Assembly (NCBI GenBank): GCA_036429605.1
Contig: JAVFKD010000016.1
Location: 2,170,001-2,234,000, forward strand
Length of the DNA stretch: 64,000 nt
Direction of reading: 5' to 3'
DNA from: Cladobotryum mycophilum
Lineage: Eukaryota; Ascomycota; Sordariomycetes; Hypocreales; Hypocreaceae
The notes under the pieces were generated by a model. The model did no database searches. It was not told where the DNA came from and was given only the letters and a program-made list of their open reading frames with translations. The number at the start of each line of letters is the position of its first letter. The first letter of the stretch is position 1. Of the stretch, positions 23,115 to 32,322 are shown piece after piece. A program made the translations under genes and the position numbers.

Positions 23115-26100
23115 CTATAATACAGCGAATTCTGAGTTAGTTGGATGCTTGCATACGTTTACAGGCTCAATTTGGTCCCATTTTGGGCGGAATGGAATGT
23201 GGAACTATTATGGCCCGGAAAGCTCCCCGACGTACCTGGACATCCCGCGATGGTAACGCAGAGCTATCAGCGCCTAGGAACCCTCGATTTGTCCTCCCAG
23301 AAGAGCTCAGATTTAAAGGCATGTCTCGGAGCTCAGGCGGCGCGCCCAAGCTGCGCAATGGACCGATAAAGAGCCGTCGTCAGTGATTGAATAACCCCAA
23401 TGCGACTTTAGAGAAGCCTCAAAGTCCTCTCTTTCTCTGCCGGACTGTCCGCCTGCCTGCCTGTAGAGGCTGATTTTCCTTTGGTTGTCGTCGTTATTTT
23501 GGGCGAGAGTAAGGAGCTTGTCGGAATCGCCGCGCTGCAATGCACAAAGCGGGAACGACGCAGCATCAGCAGAGTAGTAGTAATATTACGGATTCACAAA
23601 GAAATGGCATGGCTATGGCGATGGTGATGATGATAATAATAATAATAATGAAGTGGAGGGGAAAGATGGAGGAGACAGAATATTCATTGGCAATTCAAGG
23701 CTGAAGGAGAGACGAAAAGAGCAAAAGACGAAAAGGCAAGAGGATCTGGTGGCCGCCTTCTTCACAAGTCAAAATGAGGCTGCCCGTTAGTTTAGGTACG
23801 CGTCCTCCGGTATGAATATATTGCTAGAGGCAAGTATTGGCAGCCAATGCGTCAAAGCTACAGCTCTTTGGGGGGGGGGAGCACAGGTCCCAGATAAAAA
23901 TCGCAGCTGAGGCTGAGAAAAATTGATGACAGCAGTTTCCGAGCGGAAGCTAAGACTAATAAGATGCCTGACCAGGTTGCTTGTCGGTTTCAATCAGTCT
24001 GGCAGTCACTGTCAGTCATGCCATGCAAATGCTAAGCTGCCGCTGCAACCAACAGCAGGAACTGAAAGTGGAACAAGCATTATCAAGGTACTGCTACCAA
24101 GGTACGTACCTAGTATTCCATCCATACAGAGACGAGAAGTAAACACACCGTTAACGACTGTCAAAGTGCTTGCTTTGCTTTGCTTTGCTTTGCTTGCATT
24201 GCTTGCATTGTCCAACAAATTAGCGTTTACTACTAAACCATCTTCTCCATCGTCATCGTTTGTCTAGAATTCATAGTTGTTTTCCTAGGTTGCTGTTATC
24301 AACGCACCAAGAGGCGGGGGAGAATAACCCAATTGCCATGTTCCGGATAGCTTTTCTTTGTTTTTGTTGTTGTTATTATTATTAATATTATCAGGCCACT
24401 TTTTCTCTCTCTCGCTTGCTCGCTCTCGTCCTTTCTTTTCTTTTGTCTCTCCTAAAAAGTAAACAATATTGGGGTCTACCAGGGAGAGCACGTGGTGAGC
24501 TCGCACTGAGTGTGGCAATGTGGTCCCTGAAGAGTGGGGGTGGCGGCAGCTTATGCAAGTATCAAATATCATTGCAACTTTGCTTACAAACTATTTGATC
24601 TGATGCTTATTAGCCGTCATTATGAGCTCTAGGCAAGTTCTGCTAACAGAACGGGGGACTGAGTCAGCTTAAACACTTGTACTCCCTGATTCATCAGTAC
24701 AATTTATCAAGACACGGATAGGGGACAGGTACCACCTTGTTGGTACTTACTACTTGTAGAGGTAGCTGCTTCTAGACTCATCCGATTCGTCATTCGTCAT
24801 ACATCAACAGGGGAGGAAGAAATAAAAGCCTGCAATCAAATCAAATCCATCAACCCAATTTCATCTACTACTAATCTATTATCCAAAGGAGGATGTGGAA
24901 CCCTCGAGAGCTCTTCCAAAGAATGCCCACTATTGGAAAACACTGTTGCATCGCATCGTCGCATTTAAACTTGGAAGCAAGGAAGCCAGCAAGCAGGCAG
25001 GCAAGCAGTGGCAGGCAAGGTAAACGCCATAAACGTTAACGCCCCGTTGCCGAGTAAAGAACCTGGCTGGGCTGACCTGAGGCTTGCCTTCTACCGTCCG
25101 TCCGTCTGTTTTGTCTGTCTGCCTGGCGGGCTCACTCAACCTCGCTCCAAAACATGGGATTCCTTTTATTAGGGGGAGGGGGTGGCAGCGTTCGGAAAGG
25201 AAGAGTTGGGCGAACCGTTTGCTTTGCATCGTTGGTCGACGGTTGGGTACTACTTGAGACACAGAAAAGCATGGAACCCCCACCGCAGAACGAAGCTACA
25301 GTGAACTGGCCCGCCGTTCGCCAGCCCATCAAGAAGCCGTCTAGCCCCTCGTGCACCTTATGCTCCCATTCAGTGGAGCGACCCCAGTGGAGTTACCTAC
25401 ACCCTGGGTCGTCGTGGCGGCGCCTGGCCTGGCCTGGGGGGCAGGGATAAGGGGGAAGGCTTCTTTGTGTGCGTCCAGCAGCATCTTGAATCCTACGGCT
25501 CAGGTTCAGCGAGCGAGCAGCCGACGCTGAACTGCACTGGAACCGCACTACACCACTACAATCAAGCTTCCGCAGACCCGTAATAGTGTGATCCCTCCCA
25601 CACACACACACACACATACACACACAGCCACTCGATCAGTTCAACAGCTGCCACTTCAGGGACACCCTGTCTTTGTGTGTGCTTCCATCCGTGGTCCCCT
25701 TTGGCTACCTTTACTTGATGCTGCACTAGCTAACCCAACATATTGTCTTTAGCCAGTCGGACTTCGGCCAGTCTCATCGAAGCCCAGTGATGCAATACTC
25801 ATCGAAGCCCATCTCTTGTGGCTCCCTTGGCGAATCGAATTGACACATGAGAGGGCCACACACGGGTACCGTGCTGTGCATTGCTTGTGTGGATCGCGGG
25901 GGCCATTTTTCGAGCCTCCTCACGACCAAAAGAAGGAGGGAGAGAGAAAAAAAAGTACCACTGAACCACTGGGGCTTGGTTTAATCTGATTTGATTGACT
26001 GATCGATTGGTTGATTCCCATCTATTTCCTAGGTGCAGTAGCCGTTGCTCAAGATACTTACCGTCCTCATCTACCTCTGAGAGTTTTGCTCACCTACTAT

Positions 26101-26475
26101 CTTCTTGTACCTACGATCCCGTACCTCACTAACTATCAGCAGTAGATCTCACGGCTCCTCCTATTTCCTTTTTTCTGTGCTTACGGGCTTTCTAAACCCT
26201 TTCTTCTCTCGCCCTCAATCCGCGGCCATCCGGGACAAGGGACGTCACAGCCTCAATTTTTCGAGTCGTGACATGGCGGCAGCAACGACGACGGCCCCCC
26301 AACCCAACTCGCAACCGCCTTTGAATGCAACATCAACATCTTGGAATCAGCATACCACCATCACCACGCTACTCGTGGCCAGTGTCATGACAGCGTATTC
26401 GACCACAGCTACTATCCCAGATCGTCGTAATTGTGATCTGCGCCGTTCCTCTTCGACCTTCTCCGCCCTCTCGTT
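23115..26475. other. Intergenic, permease to conserved hypothetical gene
   Basis: Contains the unresolved 5' exon and promoter of the permease at its left end and the leader of the conserved hypothetical gene at its right end. GAT/AAT repeats lie at about 23621-23650, a G-rich run at about 23870-23880, TTTGC repeats at 24169-24210 and CA repeats at about 25600-25625. A frame opening at 26105, with a Met at 26273, runs into the next gene and may be part of it. No independent gene is supported. Confidence 0.5.
24169..24210. repeat. TTTGC pentanucleotide array
   Basis: About four tandem TTTGC units followed by TTGCATTGC variants. A similar TTGC-rich array lies at 44891-44953. Confidence 0.8.
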
Positions 26476-27804
26476 ATGGCCGCCTCCTCCTCCTCCGGTT
26501 CTTCTTTCACATCATCCTCTCTCAGCCGCCCACCGACCTATAGTCGCTCCTACGTCAGTCCCGTAGACTCAACATGGACGCACGCTTCAGGAATATCTAC
26601 CATATCGGATCCCTCTACAGGCGGCTCCGCTATTCAGCCACGGCCCCTCGATCTAGGCCCTCCGGGTTATACCGCAACAATGTACGATTGAACGCCGTGC
26701 CTCTAGGCAATATGTCGCTTCAGGATATCTCTGACATATCGCTCTCGATAGAACTCTCTACCCCGAAACCGCCGACGAACGCACCGTTTTTCTCGGACCC
26801 TGGGAGATATGCTCAGAACCACGTCGCATTCTGTGGCAATGTAGCTACCAGAATGAGCTTCTCGAGCATTGTTGTGAGGCTCAGTAACCTGGATATTACT
26901 TCGATTCTAATCACTAATTCTGCCTTCTTAGTGCCGTCCGATATCCCGCCAGATATTCACCCCCATACGCTCCACTCGCGCCATCGACAGTTCCACGATC
27001 CGTCAGACATGGAGCGTTACGTGACTTTCAATGAGTGTCATCGAGTTAGGTACACCACCGACGAAGGGATTTGCATTCATGACGATTTCATCCCTGTGAG
27101 ATATGAGTTCACGACAGTGGCAGCGTCCGTTCAGTTTCAGTGTGACGTGCGCCAGAAGCAATTGATTGGTTTCTATGATGTCGACGTGGTTTGGACAGAC
27201 AAACAGAGTCGAACGGACAGTTTTGGCAAAGTCAAAGGGATTGGTGCAATTCAACGACTCAAATTATGGAGGGACAACTACACTACCTTTCACTCATTGA
27301 GCATCCTGGCAAACAAGACCGATCAGCAGTACCGCGAATACGAGGTTCAGGTTTTTGATGGCGAGCTAAAGAGAGATGAACGGCAGAGACAGACTCGCCT
27401 CAATGTCAACACCCGCCGAGGCAGCGCGCCAGATGAGCATAGTCAGCCTCGAGTTTCCCTTGCACAACGCATACGGCCAAGGGTGAGATCTACTGGGCAG
27501 GCAAATAGGACTAGACCTGATCTCGGGTCATCGCCCAGAACCGCCAACATCGACATCCGGCATCTACACTTTCAATTTACGTATAAAGAAGGTACTTCGG
27601 ATGCTCTTCAATCACCAGTCGACAAAGATATTAATATGGTTAATAGGATATCAGCAATTCCTCGCGGACTGGATTCGAGCTCATAGCTCTGACCGCAGTT
27701 ATCATAACATCCCCTTTCCCTCTAATCATAGTGACTCGTCACAGCCCGGTACGTTGATCGACGCCAACCCCGCAACAGCCAGCAGCACAGAAGGACAAGG
27801 CTGA
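26476..27804 (+). CDS. Conserved fungal protein of unknown function
   Basis: I do not know a function for this protein. Four exons, 26476-26681, 26752-26873, 26932-27591 and 27647-27804, join in phase to 381 residues; the 70, 58 and 55 nt introns have GT-AG ends, and the second has a CTAATC/ACTAAT branch region. The N-terminus is Ser/Thr-rich and likely disordered. A folded part starts at about residue 70 with LYPETADERTVFLGPWE and RRILWQCSYQNELLEHC. The core MERYVTFNECHRVRYTTDEG...IHDDFIPVRYEFTT, with alternating hydrophobic residues, looks like a beta-rich domain, then FYDVDVVWTD, YREYEVQVFDG, and a closing FQFTYKEGYQQFLADWI helix. The start is uncertain: another frame upstream, from Met 26273, could join by one missing base near 26470. 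Codon-level consistency across splice sites supports a real gene. Confidence 0.75.
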
Positions 27805-28451
27805 GTCTGTTTCAACTTCTACATGAGATGGTAGGAAAATAAAAAGCAGCATCCGAGCCCACGGCAGCGGATGCACTGCAACGGATGACGGGTATGCGGG
27901 TGGCAGCTGCAACGAGTGATTCTTTAGTTTCCAGTAGCACACTGAAGGCCGTGCGCAGTCAAAAACTCTCCGGGTTTCAACTTTCTGCCGTATCGAAACA
28001 GCGGTGCCAGTCAGGGTTTCTGCATCAAGCTTTCGGCTGCGACCAGTACAGGCGGAGGTCTCGGATGGATCGATGATTGGCGTGAGACAAAAGCAAAAAG
28101 GGCATCACCCAAAGGTTTAAAAGCTCATGGCGTGGTATCAACAAGTCTCTACTACACTACTGATGGGCCCCACCACACCAACCCACCACGACATCAGACC
28201 ATCGTCACCTGTTGGTCGTCGTCATTGACCTGACCCCCTACGTATATGATCCTTACCATACATACGCTTCTCCCTTGTCACGGAACCTGGAAAATTCCAT
28301 GGCGCCGAACATTATGGCTTAAATATGTAGCGTCAAGGGATCGCACCGGGCCTAGTGGCCTGAAATTATGTTCTCTCTCCTTGTCTTGTCTTGTCCTGCC
28401 CTGTCTTATCTTTGTCTTATCAACAAAAGCCGACTCCAAAATCCCAAGGTC
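27805..28451. other. Intergenic, upstream of acetate kinase
   Basis: 3' flank of the conserved hypothetical gene and 5' flank of acetate kinase. No further feature is recognised. Confidence 0.6.
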
Positions 28452-29991
28452 ATGAAGGTCATCTTATCCATCAACGCTGGTTCCAGCTCGGTTAAGGTAT
28501 CGGTATATGTCGCTGGCAAGAATGAAACACCACATCAAATCGCCGAGTGTCAAGTCAGTGGGCTCACAGCTCCACCAGCTCAGCTGAAATACTCCCGGAC
28601 TGGTGAGACCGTTATTAACCATAAAGATGTAGATGCGTCGGTCAATAGCCAAAACGATGCGTTTGCGCTAATTCTACAAACTCTTACCGACGACTCGCGA
28701 CTCGGGGAAATTAAGTCCAAGGGAGACATCGCCATCGCTTGTCATCGCGTTGTGCATGGAGGCGACTACAGTGAATCCAAGGTCATCACCAAAGACACCT
28801 ATCATCATTTAGAAAAGCTTAGCGACCTTGCTCCCTTGCACAATGGCAGCGCACTGGCCATTGTGGACTCCTGCATGAAGCAGCTCCCTGATGCAACCAA
28901 CATCGCTTGCTTTGATTCGCAGTTTCACGCAACGATACCACCCCATATTTTTACATATCCAATTGACCAAACCATTGCAAAGAAGAACCATCTCCGCAAG
29001 TATGGTTTCCATGGGATCAGCTACGCCTTCATTACCCGCTCTGTGGCCGAACACCTTGGCAAGGACCTTGGCCAACTCAATATCATCGCCATGCATCTGG
29101 GAAGTGGAGCTAGCGTTTGTGCCATCAAGGGAGGGAAAAGCTGGGACACAAGCATGGGGTTGACTCCATTAGCCGGGCTCCCCGGTGCGACCCGCAGTGG
29201 GAGCGTAGATCCTAGGTAAGATTTCTTTGGCGCGCCTTTTACGAAGTAACAAAAATGTCCTCCCTGCTGTTTTCTGCGAGTATGTGAGGGGTATGGGAAA
29301 GTTTGCGAGGATACTTGGCCCATGCTTCTTTTGTGTGATACTACACGCTTACCGCATTTCGCATGCGTGTCTCTGCTGCTTGCTGCCCGATTATTATTCT
29401 CTTTTCCTTTCCTTTCTTTTCTTTTCTTTTATTTTTATCCTTGACCCTTGGTGCAAAGAAAAGGGCGCTGACAGTGCGGCAAACAACGACAGCTTGGTGT
29501 TCCACTACGCTAGCGATGTAGGCAAGCTCTCCCCGGCCTCAACGGAGCAGCTCCACATCTCCAGGGCTGAAGAGATTCTTAACAAGCAATCCGGCTGGAA
29601 GTCCCTCACGGGGACTACCAACTTCAGTATCATTTCCGATAGTGAGGAGCCCCAGCATAGGCTCGCGTTTGACCTGTTCGTCGACCGCATCTGCGGCTTT
29701 GTGGGCAGCTACTTTGTAGCCCTGCGCGGAAAAGTCGACGCCCTGGTCTTTGCAGGCGGAATCGGAGAAAACAGCGCCAAGCTCCGTGCTGCAGTGGTAG
29801 AGCAGGTAGAATGCCTAGGCTTTTCCATTGACGGGGTGCACAACGATGGAGCCGAGGAGGGGAAAGAAGAGGGGAATGTCGTGCGTGATGTGGGCAGTAA
29901 GACCGCCAAGCTTCGCGTACTGGTGTGCCAGACAGACGAGCAGTTGGAAATGGCCAGGGCATGCACCTTGATGGAAACGCTATGGTCGTAA
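28452..29991 (+). CDS. ackA: Acetate kinase
   Basis: Interconverts acetate plus ATP with acetyl phosphate plus ADP; in fungi it usually works with phosphoketolase (Xfp) in the cytosol. Exons 28452-29215 and 29493-29991 give 420 residues, the normal family length. Signatures of the ASKHA fold are complete: INAGSSSVK near residues 7-15, HRVVHGG, FDSQFHATIP, the GFHGISY His, HLGSGASVCAIKGGKSWDTS (adenosine-binding core) and GGIGENS near the C-terminus. The Ser-Val-Asp-Pro-Ser junction spans the splice site. The start was chosen because MKVILSINAGSSS is the conserved N-terminus; the frame stays open upstream but without family similarity. The single intron is 277 nt, long for this window. No phosphoketolase gene is within view. 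Confidence 0.95.
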
Positions 29992-31404
29992 TGGGCAGCA
30001 AGCAGCAAAATGAAGAGGAGGGATGGGGAAGGAAGGGGATGGGGAATTTGGCCGACTGTAAAGGAAGCGAAGCGAAGCGCAGTGTAACTTGACCGGTCAT
30101 CTAGGGTGCATGTAGGGTGCAGGTTCGGTTATGCATGTTTGGACGTGAATATAAAATGATTTGTATCCACGCATGTACTTGTATCGAAAGGGTGCCATGA
30201 CTATTGAAACAGGATTTTACCGAGCATTTACAGCGTACCTAACATAATAATGCAACGATGGCACAAAAGTACGAATGGACAAATCAGAAAATAGCTCATA
30301 ATGTAGCACCGAAGCACTAAAAGAAGGCACTGTAATATCAATTAAGCCAGAATGGTCATCAACAACAAAAAGTGGTATCAATTGAGTTCAACTCCGGGTA
30401 GTCAGCTATATACATAGAGTCCCTAAGATCGAAGCCTTTCGTCTTCTCTTTAAAGCACTCCCCTCCATTACTCCCTCCAAAAGTTTTCTGTACAACTGGC
30501 GCCGCACAGTCTTGGTTCTTTCTGCGCCAAGAGAGGGGAGGAGCGCTGACCTTGCGGAGGATACGCCCCATTGCCGCCAAACGCCGTGAGAGTAATTGTA
30601 CCACCTTCTCCAAGGACAAGTATTTGTTCGAAAAACAGAGGGCCACTCTGTTATTTGTGGCCCGTCAACAAGCGTGAAGAAAAAATTGGAGAATAAAAAG
30701 AGATTTCGTATATGATCCCTCGCCAAGGCTCACAGAGCTAGGGGCAGGGAGAAGATGCGTGTATGAGAAAAGTGAAATAAAAGAGGATGTCCCAAGATAG
30801 GGAAAAGGCAAATAAAAGACCCCAAGGCGCCGATCGTGTATGTTGCGTCCTGTCGTGTATATTCCCAACAATTCCCGGTTGGCCCCCCGGTGTGCGCTCC
30901 CCGTGACAGAGTGGGAGAATAAAACAGGTGAGAAAGCAAGAAAAAGCAAAATGAGTAAGAAAGAGAGGGGGCCTCCCTCGGAAGGTAAAAACAAGAAAAA
31001 TCAGTGTCCATTCCTTAACGCCGGTTCGTTTAAACAGGGATGCGCCGTGCGTGTGTGTGTGTGTGATGCGCTCCCATTCGTGTATAATGTAGGTACGTAT
31101 ATTCCAGTTACCAGTAGGTAAAACGTTGAGTGAGACAAGAGACCAGATGGGAATTCAAGCAAATTCGATATGCAAATTCGTGATGCGCATTTTGCGTGTT
31201 TCGGGCGCCGGCGCGCAAGCATTAGCCATTAGGAACTTTTTTTATTTTAGTGTCAATTAATTGCAACAGTAGCGTTCGGGTGTCGGATGCTGACGAACTG
31301 AGAAGCAAGTGACAGATAAATGGCGCCACTTGATGGAAATCTGTCGAGTCCCCGAATTCTTTTGTTGCTCAACCATTTGATGCACGTTTGTAGGTAGGTA
31401 TGCA
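29992..31404. other. Convergent 3' flanks, acetate kinase and FlbC-like gene
   Basis: AT-rich DNA between the ends of the two genes, with a GT repeat near 31049-31066. Short overlapping open frames only; no gene supported. Confidence 0.6.
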
Positions 31405-32322
31405 TCATGCCCTGCCACTCTCTTGACACGCTATCGCCATTGCCAAAGCATCCAGACCGTTGTTCGGTGTGCCGCTAAGACCGGCAGGATGATTGAGTAG
31501 TGGCAGGTCGAGGCCTCGCATGTCCCAGGCGGCGCCAGTAGTGCCAGCTTGGTGTGGAAGCGGGGGTGTGGGCAGGGGATACTGCTTTTGGAGATGCTCA
31601 TTTGTTTCCCAGTAGTTTGCCGATTCTCCTCCCGCCGTCGAGGAACGACTGCGGCTTGACGATGTTGAACTGCGTCGTGCATCGGTCAATGCAGACGATT
31701 TTGGCGTTCGCTGCCCGTTTGTAGACGGACGGGTTTTGTCTTTAAAATGAGTTTCCAGATGCTGCTTCATATTGTCCGCGCGGGTGAATTTTTTGTGGCA
31801 ACCCTGGTATGTGCACTGTACCGCCTTCTCTGCCGTGTGGATTTTAGAGTGGCGCGAAGCATGGCCTGATGTGGTGAATGTCTTTTCGCATCCATGGCTG
31901 TCGCGGTAGCGGCATGGATACCTTTTCCCGGTACGTTCGGGAACAGATGATGCCGCAGAACTATCATCCTCGCATGAAGCTGCCCGGCTGCTATCCATGT
32001 AGGCTTGCCGCTTGGCCGGTGGCCCCTCTGAACTATACTCGTGGCTAATGGAATAGATGGATGCTCGTGGGTAGCTGTAGTCCACAGAAGGCGTCAATGG
32101 TGATATGGGATCAGTGCTCATTTGAGAGTCATAAGAGTTGGATCGCAGTAGCTCTGGTGTGTCGGGTGAGGAGGAGCCACTTCTATGCGCTGCTTGAGGG
32201 CGCAGAAGCGGACGACTGGAGTGCTGAAAGCTCAAGTGGTGGTGGTGGATATTGTCAAACCGACTGCTGCTGTCATCGTTCAGAAGTGAGACCTGGCGGC
32301 CTGCCGCGTCGCGGGCTTGCAT
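31405..32322 (-). CDS. flbC: C2H2 zinc-finger regulator, FlbC-like
   Basis: Single-exon protein of 305 residues. Two adjacent C2H2 fingers sit mid-protein: residues 137-162 (C-x7-C-x12-H-x3-H, YPCRYRDSHGCEKTF) and 170-192 (C-x4-C-x12-H-x3-H, CTYQGCHKKFTRADNMKQH). The spacing, the SGHASRHSKIHTAEKAVQC linker and the Ser/Pro-rich flanks match FlbC, the Aspergillus upstream developmental activator that helps switch on brlA during conidiation. A KRQA basic patch near 104 and Ser/Arg-rich segments after the fingers may aid nuclear import. The promoter side is a gene-free stretch of more than 10 kb containing long pyrimidine-rich tracts on this strand, which fits a tightly controlled regulator. Family is secure; a conidiation role is inferred from the homologue. 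Confidence 0.87.
   Translation of the reverse strand: MQARDAAGRQVSLLNDDSSSRFDNIHHHHLSFQHSSRPLLRPQAAHRSGSSSPDTPELLRSNSYDSQMSTDPISPLTPSVDYSYPRASIYSISHEYSSEGPPAKRQAYMDSSRAASCEDDSSAASSVPERTGKRYPCRYRDSHGCEKTFTTSGHASRHSKIHTAEKAVQCTYQGCHKKFTRADNMKQHLETHFKDKTRPSTNGQRTPKSSALTDARRSSTSSSRSRSSTAGGESANYWETNEHLQKQYPLPTPPLPHQAGTTGAAWDMRGLDLPLLNHPAGLSGTPNNGLDALAMAIACQESGRA

Noticed and set aside
26105..26566. 153-codon frame as a separate gene before the conserved hypothetical
   Set aside because: It overlaps the next gene in another frame and has Ser/Pro-rich content only. It may be an upstream part of that gene, so it is not listed separately.
28452..29991. Acetate kinase as a recent bacterial transfer
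   Set aside because: The gene has an intron with fungal splice signals and shows no obvious difference in composition from its neighbours, so recent transfer is not supported.
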